Both the position numbers and the translations under genes were made by a program. Shown piece after piece: positions 22,046-35,870 of a stretch of 64,000 bases of DNA. The notes under the pieces were generated by a model. The model made no database searches, was not told the DNA's origin, and worked only from the letters and a program-made list of their open reading frames with translations. The stretch is from Pisolithus tinctorius. Lineage: Eukaryota > Basidiomycota > Agaricomycetes > Boletales > Pisolithaceae. The stretch is from positions 682,001-746,000 of the forward strand of contig JANFAH010000003.1 of NCBI GenBank assembly GCA_024663395.1, given 5' to 3'. Positions within the stretch are counted from its first letter, which is position 1. The number at the start of each line of letters is the position of its first letter.

Positions 22046-22921
22046 CTATGTATTCTTGGGTAACTTGATTTGAAAGGTACCTGCAAAGTCACAGGTTCGC
22101 AGATATCGCACGAATGGTGGGGAACTGTGCAACATACAATGTGGAGGTGCAGTAATTTCCGGGGTGACGGTTCCATGCAGCCCCATGCGCGAGAGGGCAC
22201 CGCGGATGATGCCTGCTGGGAAGGCAGCAGCCTAGAAACGCTGTCAAGGTCAAAATGAGGTGACATGTTTGGGTAGCCATACCAGCTTGGCTCGTTTGAG
22301 AGTTTCGGCACGACCCTCCCAAGATGATATACGAGTGAGCGGTTTGAACGTGTTGTCTTGAAGCACGAACACGCCCTGTAGGATGTGTCAACAGTGCATG
22401 AGGACAAGGTTTGGGGGTGACTACGGACGCGGTGATTCGTTCGTAGGTTGTCGACCTGTTTGTCCCAGCACGAGACCCACAGTTCCTTGCAGATGAACTT
22501 GATCGCGTCGAGCGAGTCAGAGAAGAGGGGTCTGTCTCGACACAATCTACTCAGGACAGGTTATTATATCAAGTAAGGGAGGACAGAGTAGACATATGAA
22601 TGACTTTTCTGCATAGTTGGCGCCTACATGCAATCCGATAGCTTCTAGTCTGGACCGGACACCCTCGTCCTCCTCGTCTACATACGAGTGCGGACGTGCA
22701 GTGTTGCTGCCGACGCTGTCTTTGCTGCTGTGCTGAGGCTTTGCGACGGGGGGCGGAGGCACGAACCCAGCCTGTGCCATTTCGAGCTCGATCTTGGTTG
22801 CGCGGGCTGCTGCTACCGCAGAGGATGCCCGGAGTGCGCTGACAGCCTCGATGACGAGACAGTCCATCGCTGCGCCATCCACGTAGACGGCTGGCGGGTC
22901 TGCCAATGCTACGAGGCTCAT
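22046..22921 (-). CDS. TRS33: TRAPP complex subunit 6 / Trs33 (Bet3 family)
   Basis: Five exons (22921-22605, 22546-22429, 22375-22283, 22231-22138, 22080-22046) encode about 218 residues. The order matches Trs33/TRAPPC6: an N-terminal VDGAAMDCLVIEAVSALRAS helix, a fungal Pro/Ser insert of about 45 residues, then LCRDRPLFSDSLDAIKFICK, ELWVSCWDKQVDNLRTNHR, GVFVLQDNTFKPLTRISSWEG, FPAGIIRGALSRMG and a terminal CTFQIKLPKNT. The protein is a core subunit of the TRAPP tether and Rab GEF that works in ER-Golgi and Golgi traffic. I chose the Met at 22921 because the reading frame upstream of it has no ATG before the divergent UBR1 promoter. Two donors (GTCATT, GTCCGT) are weak, but the frame and homology support them. 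Confidence 0.9.
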
Positions 22922-22984
22922 GGTAGAGAGGTGCACGTGACTGGCGATTACAGGTTGCGCACTGACCAGACCACAGGCAGTGAA
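22922..22984. promoter_or_regulatory. 63-bp shared divergent promoter TRS33/UBR1 with CACGTG
   Basis: Only 63 bp separate the start codons of two divergent genes. The gap contains the palindrome CACGTG (22934-22939, context GCACGTGAC), the core of sites bound by bHLH factors of the Cbf1/USF type. No TATA box is visible. Regulation of both genes from one site is inference. Confidence 0.5.
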
Positions 22985-25900
22985 ATGTCTGGGCTGATGG
23001 CGCTGTTCAACTCGACGACGGCGAGATTCCCTCCAGCGATGTCGATGTCGATGAACCCACGAGACAGGCCATCCGATCCTTTGTCACGCCTCCGCTTTGC
23101 ACTCGAAACAATGCCAGGCTCACGCAAATACGTCTTCACTCCAGCCACGCGTGCAGAGATTCTGTCCGAACTCTACGATGCATTCTGGGGGCAATACGCT
23201 CACATGTTCCTGCCTCTGTCCAACTCGAGTCTCCCAATGCATGCCACCCTCAGCCAAGTGCAGGCCGAGCTCGGGTTTGCAGGTGCGGGCGCAGCAGAGG
23301 ATCCCGTCATACCAGGTCGACCGTGTGGGCACATCTTCACAAAGGGAGAGAGCTGCTTCCGGTGCAAGTGCGCTGCCATCGACTTCTGCTCAGGGAGCTG
23401 CGTGAAACTCACGAATGTACTGTATATTTTTTCAGGGACTGTGCGCTCGACGAGAGTTGTGTTCTCTGCAACCGTTGCTTCCGCGCAAGCAGTCACGAGA
23501 ACCATAACGTCAGTTTCTTCATAGCACAACAGTCCGGAGGATGCTGCGACTGCGGTGACCCGGAAGCATGGAGACAATCTCTACAATGCCCATATCACCC
23601 TGTCCTCCAGGAAGCAGAGGAGCTCTCCCATGCTGCCCTCAGCACGCCAGATACTACTCCCAGGACCGCACCACGCTCCATATCAGAAGCTGAAATCCCT
23701 CCCGTCCCTAACTTCCCCTTCCGAGCGCCTTGTCCTCCCGAGCTGCGCGACATCATGGGCAGGACAATCGGCTATGCGCTGGACTTCCTCCTCGACACCC
23801 TCGACTATTCCCCGGACGAGCCAACCATACCTGACAACGAAGCCGACCTCCGCCTACAGCCCTCTGCAGACCCGATGCAAAAAGACCAGTATTGCGTCAT
23901 CTTGTGGAACGATGACAAACACTCGTTCGACGAGGTAATACAGCTTCTCTGTGACACCACTAACCGCGATCGCAAGGATGCAACGGCTATTGCTCATACC
24001 GTCGACGAACATGGTCGCGAGATCATCGACATGAATGCAAACGCCGGTCGTCTCCTCGAGATCGCCCTGATTATATCCAAGATTGAACTTGGAGTCACCG
24101 TCCGTAGAGCATACGACACCTTTCGCGAACAGGTCGCCATGGTCATCATCGAATGGCTCGTAGATCTCACCCGCAGTCGTCTTGGAGCTGACACCCTCGT
24201 CACAAGAGAGGTCATCGCAGCCGAGTTGTTGTCTCCTAGACGTCGGGAGAGCAACATATATGGCTCTGGCCCTCAGATTCCAGATTTGTCAGCTGACGTT
24301 CCTGGTGCAGCGAGAATCGACTGGTTGTTTTTGTATCACACCAGGCTTTGGAAGAAGCCACGGATGTGTCTCAAGGAAATATACGCATCTATCTTGACAC
24401 TCTCGCACCCCCACAAGATAGCCGTTGGTAGGAGCCCTCTCTTGTACTCGATGACTTCCTTGGCTAATCCTAGTCTTAGGCAGTCACTTTGCCGCTGTCT
24501 ATCATCGCGTCATAGATGCATATCTCTTGGTAGATCGAGAGGCAGAGACGTCTATCAAGTATTTTGCCTTGCAGCTCTTCACGGTGCCTTCGGTCGCAAG
24601 CTACGTCGTGCGACACCATGACCTTGTCACACGACTCCTGAACATCATCATCAATTTCTTCACAAACCAAATTGCCGAGAAGCGCATCCTGAAGAACACC
24701 ACTGCATCTACCGATGCCGGAGAGCTGGACGTCGAGAGTTTCCCATTCAAATCGAAGCGTTTCATGCCAGTGTTCAGCGACCTTCGTTACCTCTGCCACA
24801 ACCAACCCGTGCAACGGCTCATTGCAAGCAACGTATCCTTCATACACAAATTCGCCAAGGTCTGCCAGCTGTTCATGTGTGTTCATCCCAATAAGCGTGC
24901 GGCGACCAGCCACGTAGAGTACGAGACGGATGCATGGATCAGTGTCTTCAATGTAACGTTGTCCTTGTCACGGGTCATCAAGGTGTACGGCGAAGCTTTC
25001 GCATGGGCCACCCCGTCACAACTTATAAATGCTATCACTACCGTGGTACTCGAGATCATTACGGTATGTACGCTGAGCAACGACAAGCTCGACAAGAACA
25101 AGTTCTCGGCTCCTGCATTCCATTCTGTCGCCTTTGGTGACGTCGAGTACACGATCATCGAGTTCGATGTACTCGAGGAATGGGTCAGTTTCCACCACTC
25201 GTTGCACTGGCTCTTGGCGGAGCTGCTCAAGCATGTCGATATCCTTTCGGAGGAGTCGTTGTTGCAAGTTGGCGTTGCGAGCGTCAGGGATCTGTTCATG
25301 CGAATATCAACGGAGCCGATGATTTTGACTATGATTGATTTCCCGCTACGAGGTAAGTTTTTTTGGTCCAGTTGCGTGAACGCACCAAGATGAGGTTGAC
25401 TCGAACCAATCTAGTCCTCTCGATGGTGGCCCAGATTCGCTCGGGTCTTTGGGTACGCAACGGTTTCCCGATACGCGGACAACTTCTGCACTATCGCGAT
25501 TTCATGCTTCGCGAGCTCTGCTACGATCAAGACTTATTCATCCTCCAGACTTCTCTCATCATTTTGGATCCCAACACCGTCTTCGTCAGCATTCTGGACC
25601 GTTTTGGGCTTCTCCAGTTCTTTTGTGGTTCCGTCGTCCACCCCGTCTATGAGGGTGTACAGTTATCTAGTATGGTCGAGGAAGTACTCTATGTCATCAT
25701 CACCCTCCTCACCGAGAAAGCGAGTGCATCGAAAATGCCACTCCCCGCGGCTGTTCGTCGTGAAATCATTCACGCTCTCGCGCCTGGACCCTGTTCGTAC
25801 ACAGACCTTGTGAAGCGCGTCGCAGAGCGCTTCGTAGATGATGTCTGTTTTGAACATGTCCTGGCCGATGTGGCACACTTCCGAGCCCCTGAATCTACCT

Positions 25901-28829
25901 CGGACACGGGCACATATGAATTGAGGGATGAGTTATATGCCGAGGTCAACCCGTTCTATTACCACTATGCACGTAATCGACGGGAAGAGGTTGAGGGTGC
26001 CCTTCGCGCATGGTTGAAGAAAAAGACAGGCGAGGCAGACCCCGTCGTCCTGCCTAAGCCGATCGGGATCGAACACGGCCCATTCTCTATCCTTCCATCG
26101 TTGCTCGAGTCCGAAGTTCTTTTGCAGGTCATGTTCTATGCGATCTACAATATTCTTGCGCTTACTGAGGCCGCGGGGATGACACCCCCTTCGTCCGAGG
26201 CTATCCTTGACCAAGCGTTCTATCTTATCATGCTTGCACTCGTGGAGCGCGCTTCGGTTTTCAGTCATCTGGCAGCGATCAAAACGTTTGATGATGATCA
26301 CAAGAATCTCATTGATGTGATATGTGCGATGGAGCACAATGAGCATTTCAAGCCATATATGACCCGAATAGGTTGGATTCTTGGGGAGATCTCAAAGTTT
26401 GTTCCGGAAGAGGTGCAAGCGCGGCGGAAAGTTGTGGATGTGCCGGTGCCAGGTGCAGATGCGGAAAGTCTGCGAAAGCGCGCTGCGAAGGCCCGCCAGC
26501 AAGCGATCATGGCGCAGATGAAGGCGCAGCAGGCAAGCTTTGCTATCAATTTTGAGGACGAAGACGACGAGGAGGATGAAGATGCTGCTGCGACGCCTGA
26601 GGAAAGCGTATCGTATGGGTCTTGCATCGTGTGTCAAGAAGACCTCAACGAGAATCAACCCTTCGGAATGTTGGGCTTTATCCAACCGAGTCGGCTGCTG
26701 CGGAAGCACCCTGACGGTCACAGCGCCTACTTGAGCGAGCTTATGTCGATGCCTTCGTCACTGGACCGGACGAATCAACCTGCGCACCCATCTACGTTTC
26801 CACCCGTTGGCCCAGACATGTACGAAGACGTCACGCATTTCCCGCCCAATTTTGGTGGGTTTCCATCGCTGTATACGCGTTTTGGTATACACACGTCTAT
26901 GTGCGGTCATATGATGCATATGGAGTGTTTCTCGACATACAATGTATCCATTCGACAACGGCATCGCGCCTATATGATGCGAAACCATCCAGAGAACATA
27001 CTTCGCAAGGAGTTCATATGCCCGCTGTGCAAGAGTCTGGGGAACGTCATTCTCCCCATATCCAGGCCGTCCACGACGCCACTCAGCAGTGTCCCCTTCC
27101 ACGACTGGATCCGAGCTGCTGGTATATCCCTTCTCAAGTCCAAACCGGATCCTCTTATGGATTCCCTCCAATTCAGGAACGGCACTGGCGAATTCGTCTT
27201 CTGGAGCGTTCAAGACCCCAACTATATGAATCACCTGCGACGCCAGGAAGTGATGGACGCTCACAGGATGCTTGAAAGTCTTATGAGCGTAGTAAGGACC
27301 ATATCTCAGCAGACGCGGCACCTCCGAGATCGACCGGAGCCAGAACAAGGAGAACGAGGCGCGGGGATCTATATTCCTGAGGAAGTGATTGGGTACACGA
27401 TTTCCTCTATTGAGGTCGCCGCTCGTGGTACCACGGGTTCTTCTGCCGGCACTGGTACCATCGCCGATAGCTTGTCTGAGACACAGCAACGAATGATTCG
27501 CGCGTTGCTTGGTTGTCTTTCTGCCATTGCACGGTTGGAGTTGGAGGCAAGGCCAGATGGTGGTAGGGAATTGGTGAAGCAAACTATTGTTAAGCGGCTA
27601 CTGCCTGAATGGAGCCGCACGTCGCTCACATCGTTCTCGTATCCTTTCCTTCTTCGCGACCCACTCAGCGTTCTCGTGGAGACCGCGGCCGTCGCACCTG
27701 AAATGCTTCAGCACGTGCTCATCCTATGCTACTATGCCTGCTTGGCGCGCACTGTCGTCGGCATGGTATACGTACTCAACAAGGCGAGGTCGTGCAATAG
27801 TCTCCAGCCGGTCGTTCGCAACCACCCGGAGCTATTTGGCGATGTCAGGATGTTCTTTATGTCCGTCGTGCGGCACTCACCGATTTTCGAACATACCGCC
27901 ACCCACGTGTTGGAGACGTTTGGAGAGGGACGTATCGAGAAGATGCTTTATGCGTTTACACTTCCGTTCCTTCGTCGGGCAGCGATCCTGTGTCGTTCGG
28001 TTCTCCCGAATGCGTTCTCTTCGTCGTCGTCGTCGTCCCACTCCTCCCACCAAGACAACGAGTATAAGCGTCTCTTGTCGTTCCTCAACATCCCACCGTT
28101 GTCAGACCTGCCCAACCAAGACACGCTCCAAAACGCACTGTCAGGCTGGTGTGCACACTACGGCCACTCGCACGCAGCGTCGCAGCTCAACTGCGGTGTC
28201 GTCCTTGACTACCCAGCGGTGTACCGTATGGCGCGTCTCCCTGTCGTACTCGATAACCTGTTCAATGGACGCGAGAAGGTTATGAGGTGTGCGCGGTGTA
28301 ATACTGTCCCAGTCGATGCGGCAATATGTCTGATTTGTGGGGTGACGTGTTGTATGTTGAGTAATTGTTGCATGGATATTGATTCGGGCGGACGAGGGGA
28401 GTGTAATATGCACACGCGAGAGTAAGTTTCTGGATTTCATTGATGTGTTTCTTTTTCTTCCTCGGCACATTTGGTGGGTTACTGACGAGTTGTGGATTTT
28501 ATATATATAGATGTGGTGGAGCTATCGGTCTATATTTTGTGGTGAAAAGATGCTCGGTGCTTTATCTCTACGCGAACAACGGGTCGTTTGGGCAGTCCCC
28601 GTATTTGGACGTTCATGGCGAAGTCGATATTTCTATGAGGCGAGTTCACATTTTTCTCTCCCACCCCACGCGTTGACCAAGTCCCAATTATAGGCGAGGA
28701 AGACGACAATACATACACTGGCTGAGGTGGGAAGAAATCCGTAAAACGTGGCTTAATCACGGCATTCCTACCACCATTGCCCGCAAGTTGGAGAGCACCG
28801 TAGACAATGGTGGCTGGGAGACGCTTTGA
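22985..28829 (+). CDS. UBR1: UBR1-type N-recognin, E3 ubiquitin ligase
   Basis: Six exons (22985-23367, 23436-24427, 24480-25352, 25415-28421, 28511-28639, 28694-28829) encode about 1839 residues, the usual size of fungal Ubr1. In order: the UBR box (about 113-185, CGHIFTKGESCFRCK to GGCCDCGDPEAW), a ClpS-like domain (from about 279, YCVILWNDDKHSFDEV), a long helical middle, an acidic stretch (FEDEDDEEDEDAA) before a RING-H2 (about 1153-1287, CIVCQED ... CGHMMHMECF ... CPLC), and the C-terminal autoinhibitory domain with paired Cys motifs (CARCNTVPVDAAICLICG). It recognises destabilising N-terminal residues and sends proteins to the proteasome (N-degron pathway). Intron 5 reads as a GC-AG intron. 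The frame is intact. Confidence 0.95.
28640..28693 (+). other. Probable GC-AG intron in UBR1
   Basis: The frame and the conserved C-terminus (ISMRRGRRQYIHWLRW) need a junction between AG at 28639 and GC at 28694, so the donor is GCGAGT in the strong context ATGAG|GCGAGT. The acceptor is TATAG. The bases GCGAG occur at both ends, so shifted cuts give the same protein, but only this placement has normal AG acceptor and GC donor borders. Confidence 0.6.
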
Positions 28830-29010
28830 GATAACAACTGTTTGTAATTAGATGATTGTCTGTCTGCTTGCTTACATTTCTTTCTTTCTCTCCGTCATTT
28901 AGTAAAACTTGCAGCAATTTGTAAGTCCTTCGTCCCTTGTATTAGCACGTTGTGTATTAGACAGCAGTAACATAAAGGATGTATCATGCATGGGATGTAT
29001 GGGATGTATG
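28830..29010. other. Convergent 3' ends of UBR1 and MSE1
   Basis: 181 bp lie between the two facing stop codons. The stretch holds T-rich runs and a short tandem GGGATGTAT (twice) near 28990-29010. No gene is seen. The 3' UTRs of the two transcripts probably overlap. Confidence 0.5.
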
Positions 29011-31454
<2,444 letters not shown>

Positions 31455-32627
31455 ATGACGAACACGTCGAGAACCACAGGCGATGCGGAATCGAGGCCCA
31501 GGACTTTTGTTCTGGCTTCTAGAGCCTCCAAACTCGCCCAGATCCAAACCAATATTGTACTCGATGCCCTCCGGGCAGCATTTCCGTCTCTTTCCTTCGA
31601 TACGTCGTTCATGTCGACGGAGGGGGACAAAAATCAGTCACAGGCACTGTATTTACTCGGTGGAAAGGCACTCTGGACGAAGGAACTCGAGGTTGCACTG
31701 AAGGAGAAAACTGTAGACATGCTCGTCCATAGTCTGAAGGACGTCCCGACAGTCCTTCCTGATGGATGCGAGATCGGAGCTATCCTGGAAAGAGAGGATC
31801 CAGTCGATAGCCTGGTCGTGAAGCAGGGATTACCCTACAAGAAGCTGGAAGACTTGCCAGCCGGTAGCGTGGTTGGCACGAGCAGTGTGCGTCGAGTAGC
31901 TCAATTGCGCAGAGCCTTTCCAGGGTTACAATTCATGGATGTGGTGAGTGGGTTATTACCATCCTCTAGCCCATAATCACCCGGTGTATTGAAACTACTG
32001 CAGAGAGGAAACCTGTGGGTCTCCAAACCGTGTTATGGCTGGTCGCTCAATGGTATATGATCTTTCAGCAACACTCGTCTTGCCAAGTTGGACGCGGCGG
32101 ATGGTCCGTTCACAGCACTTATCCTCGCTAAAGCTGGTCTCGTACGCCTCGGGTTGGGTGATCGCATCACAGATGATCTACATGCGCCAGTTCTTTACCA
32201 TGCCGTATCCCAGGGAGCATTAGCTCTTGAAATCCGGACTGACGATTCTCAAATACGAGAACTCTGCGAGGCTCTGACACACCGCGAAACTCAGCTGAGA
32301 TGTCTTGCTGAGCGTGCTATGCTGCGTAAATTGGAAGGAGGATGCAGTGTCCCCGTTGGAGTGACCACCTCGCTTACTCATGAGGAGAGTGGACCAGACG
32401 GATTGAAACAAAGTCTTTTGCGCATCACAGGCTGCGTTACGTCGATCGACGGTTCTTTGCATGTTCAGGAGACGCTGGTGGAGACGGTGCAGAACCCAGA
32501 AGAAGCGGAACTACTTGGTACCAGACTGGCGACTATGTTGATCGACAACGGGGCAGGAGGAATTCTTGAGGATATCAGTCGGGACAGGGAGAAGCGGGCG
32601 AACGAAGCAAAGGAGAAAGAAAGATAA
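31455..32627 (+). CDS. HEM3: Porphobilinogen deaminase (hydroxymethylbilane synthase)
   Basis: Three exons (31455-31943, an 11-nt exon 32004-32014, and 32069-32627) encode 352 residues, the normal length. Visible signatures are LASRASKLAQIQT at the N-terminus, MSTEGDKNQSQAL, GGKALWTKELEVAL, VHSLKDVPT with the catalytic Asp, VGTSSVRRVAQL, FMDVRGNLNTRLAKLD across the micro-exon, and EGGCSVPVG with the cysteine (about 259) that binds the dipyrromethane cofactor. It joins four porphobilinogen units into hydroxymethylbilane in heme synthesis, in the cytosol. The start ATG is the first in frame that precedes the conserved region. The C-terminus is a charged helix (DREKRANEAKEKER). Confidence 0.95.
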
Positions 32628-32967
32628 TGCATATCTGTATTGATAGTATATACATATCAATTTGTGTAACCAATCCACCAGCGGGTTGTCCACCTGAAAT
32701 TCAACGATGGCGGCAATGAAAACCAGCGACGTTCAAGAATAACAAGAGTGTCGATCTACCTCCCCACGAGCGCCTGCAAGTCCCTTGGAAATGAACACGG
32801 ACAGCAAGTGACTCTAAAGCAGGGAGGATTCAAAGACATTACTTCGTCCAAAAAAACTGGGAACGCAAATTTATACTGAGATGTTTGCACCTGTTTGTGC
32901 TCTTCCCGATCGGGATGTCCCCCGCACGACTATGATGACTCTTGACAAAGGTTGGAGCAGTACTGGT
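32628..32967. other. Intergenic HEM3 to E2 gene
   Basis: 340 bp between a stop and a start codon on the same strand. The first part is AT-rich (TGATAGTATATACATATCA) and is probably the HEM3 3' end. The second part should hold the promoter of the E2 gene. In-frame ATGs at 32881 and 32932/32935 could lengthen that protein N-terminally, but family alignment favours 32968. Confidence 0.5.
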
Positions 32968-33952
32968 ATGGCGTCCATCTCGGCCCGGCGTCTACGCAAG
33001 GAGCTCAACGAGATCAACGTCGAAGGATGTCCAGCTGGTGTGTTTGGCCCATCTCCCACTTGGTTTTTACGCCAATTCTACTCCAACGGATAGGCATCAA
33101 GCTCCTTAGCGCAGATAATTTCGACACTTGGTTGTTCTCTATAGAGGTCTTAGGCGAAAGTTTATACCAGGTATATATAATAACTGTCCTGACCCACACT
33201 CCTACTCATCATCTGACGCGCGTGCGCTCGCAAGGGAGAAGTTTTCAAGCTCATGTTTCGCTTCGATGCCAACTACCCCATTTCGGCACCTGCTGTACAG
33301 TTTGTCGTAGATGAGACAAGAGGGGCGCCTATCCATCCAGTTCGTGAAAACATCCCTCATATTGGCCGTTTGCTCGTGAAACACTGACTCTACGGGTGCA
33401 GCATATATATTCTAATGGACATGTAAGTGTTTATCGACACACTGACTTTGGAGAGCCTTTCCATTTTCCGAACGTATATAGATATGCGCATCTATCCTTG
33501 GGACTGAGTGGTCCCCGGTGTTGAGTGTGTCCGCTGTGTGCGTCACGCTTCAGAGCATGCTTGCGTCTTGCAAGGTACGAGGTACCTCATCTTTTCCCCT
33601 TGTGCTAGAATAGAGAACCGTTCTCTAGGTCAAGGAACGGTGTGTATTATCATCGATTCTGCCCCTGCGCAACCTGATGGCGTCATATCTAGGCCCGTGG
33701 ATAACGACAGATATGTACGGACCGCGCCCGATAATCCCAAGAAGGTATGTGTCCTTTCTTTCCCATGAAAATTCTCAGCGTTTATTCCACCTGCGCAGAC
33801 GCGTTTCCAATATGACGGTGAGATTCGATCGGATACCATCGGCATGGCTCCACTGACTTCTTTCTTTCGTTTTTCGGCCTAGATGACACGTGAGTCCACT
33901 ATCCACTGTTGTACATTAGACATACTGAATCGACTTCTTTCTTAGGGTGTAA
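32968..33952 (+). CDS. UBE2W-type ubiquitin-conjugating enzyme (E2)
   Basis: Ten exons (32968-33037, 33094-33170, 33235-33339, 33402-33422, 33482-33574, 33629-33639, 33693-33744, 33799-33817, 33883-33889, 33946-33952) encode 153 residues, close to the 151 of UBE2W. In order: MASISARRLRKELNEIN, FKLMFRFDANYPISAPAVQF, GAPIHP, HIYSNGHICASIL with catalytic Cys93, EWSPVLSVSAVCVTLQSML, CKVKERPVDNDRYVRT, NPKKTRFQYDDDTV. The C-terminal Asp-Asp-Thr and the HIC active site identify the UBE2W group, which puts ubiquitin on the alpha-amino group of substrate N-termini. Exons of 11, 19, 7 and 7 nt at the 3' end are needed to restore the family C-terminus. The frame sum is exact. Confidence 0.9.
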
Positions 33953-34328
33953 CTATATACTCTTGCGTAGAACAGACTTGCATGTCGAATCCTGTTAGCA
34001 TTTGCACATACACAGCTTTTATCTGGACAAGATTTCGAGAAAAATAGTCCTCCTGGTTTATGTGGTTCTGCCCTATGTACCCCATGCGGTTGGTTGGTAT
34101 GGGGTATATGTTCTATATACACTTCTCCGTCTTACTTTTGTTGTATTGATTGACTCTATAATCATGTGCATCAATACTCACAAGCAGAATGGTGATGAGT
34201 TATCAGGGAAAAGGGTGCCCAAGTTCATGGCATACTCCAGCCTTGGGATTCACTAATGTAGTGTTATGCCTTGCTTCACATTTCCCCCTTTCTGTTTGCT
34301 ACCCCTGTCCATAACTGCCAAGTATGTT
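33953..34328. other. Intergenic after the E2 gene
   Basis: AT-rich sequence with no supported gene. It probably holds the E2 gene's 3' end and the border of the right transposon nest. A polypyrimidine run lies near 34278-34300. Confidence 0.4.
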
Positions 34329-34968
34329 CCTGGGTGCTGTTAGGTTCAGGTCTCTGAACTCTTCATGAGCAATGATCCTACTGGACTGACCATTCTGGTC
34401 ATGAGGGTTCTTGTGCCTTTTGGAGGTGGTTGTTTCTTTGGTGTATTGCATTCATCACACCTTGGAATGTTGGTCAGATGACTTTGAGCCACATAATTGG
34501 ACATGTGCATGTCATGGACAGTGGCATTTGTTGTCAAGAATGCATTCTGGAATTATGGTAGCCTCTTGGAGTTTCACCCAGAGGGCTTGGAATTTCTCCC
34601 TGACCCTTGAAATTAAATTCTGATGTCAGCCCACTTAGTAATTATTCCTGGATGCCGTTAGGCCCAGGTCTGTAAACTCTTTGTCGTTCACGATCATACC
34701 AGACCGTTAACTCTGGTCACGTGCAAGTAGGGGGGTTGGGGTTGGAAATGTGTTGGGGTTTTGGTTTTGTCCCATCACCTCATACAAACTGCTAGCTGCA
34801 AGCACATTCTGGTACGTGTACATGTCATGGACAGTGGCATTCGTCACTTGTATATAGATGTTGCTGGTGTCAGTGATGATGTGGCTATGAGTTATGAGTT
34901 TATATGGTGAGAGTATATGTTGGAGTGCATCACTGTGGATAGTGATGTCAGTGCTGGGTCCCTGTACC
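34329..34968. repeat. Diverged tandem duplication, period about 315 bp, at the Helitron 5' side
   Basis: Two blocks match: CCTGGGTGCTGTTAGG at 34329 with CCTGGATGCCGTTAGG at 34647, and CATGTCATGGACAGTGGCAT at 34508 and at 34821. The second copy runs, with one in-frame TGA (near 34911), into an open frame (HVMDSGIRHLYIDVAGVSDDVAM) that continues in register across the LARD-2 insertion into the Helitron reading frame. The duplication therefore touches the 5' part of the Helitron. Confidence 0.55.
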
Positions 34969-35870
34969 TGTGAAGTATGGGTTTACCCTCGGGTGACCGG
35001 GCTTCAAGACCGGGTGACAGGGGCTGAGTCCGAGTGGCCAGAGTCAAGGCCGAGAGACAGGGGCCAAGTCCGGTTGGACCGGAGTTGAGGCCGGAGGTTA
35101 GGGGCTAAGTCCGGAGGACTGGACTTAAGACCGGGAGCGCGGGAACAAGACCGGTAGCGTGGGAAACCGACCGGTGTTGGAGTGCGCACAAGGGGAAGCT
35201 GGTCCGGGGTTGGATCTACCTCCCTTGGTCTCAGCTTATGTGCTGTACCCTTATGCAAGCCGGGGAGAGGTCTGGGACAGGGGTCGGGGATAGCTTAAGG
35301 CTCAGCCTTAGCTATAGAGTAGTCTCGAGGGGTAATACGGAGTTGAGGGTAATACTAAGTTGATATTCTGACTGAGGGTACTACAAAGTATGTACAGGGG
35401 TTAAATACATGAGGCCGGTCCAGAGTAATGAACATAGAGCCGGACTTGTGAATAAGCTATTAGTGAGATGATTAGCAAGATGAGGATAGCCACAGTGGCT
35501 ATGCAGAGGCTAATAGCCAAAGTCTGGGTGACCGGCATAACCGGGGTCGGACACAGGATTGTACAGTAAGCAAAGTCTGATGAACGGGCTAGACTAAATA
35601 TAGTATAAACAAAGGGAAACAGACCGGAGTTATGTCCGGGTCACCCGGACATAGACCTAGGAGGACCGGGGTGGAGCAGCGCAAGGCTGGGAGGCCGAAA
35701 CGGACCAGAGATAGGGGTAAAACACTGGACTTGAGTTATGCAGGCCGGAGTTGAGTTATCTAGGGCCGGGACTGGGTTTTCTAGGCTGGACTAGGACTGG
35801 ACTTGACCAGAGACAGGGGCTAGGGGTCCGGACTGGACTGAGTCCGAGTCCGAGAGTCATGGATATGACA
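34969..35870 (-). repeat. LARD-2 3' LTR
   Basis: In plus orientation it runs from TGTGAAGTATGGG to GGATATGACA. It contains the 21-nt palindrome near 35633-35653. Compared with the other LTR of the element it carries more CpG-to-TpG/CpA changes. Confidence 0.95.

Noticed and set aside
32881..32967. N-terminal extension of the E2 gene from an ATG at 32881
   Set aside because: It is in frame, but the extension (MFAPVCALPDRD...) has no counterpart in UBE2W proteins, which start next to the RRLRKEL-type helix.
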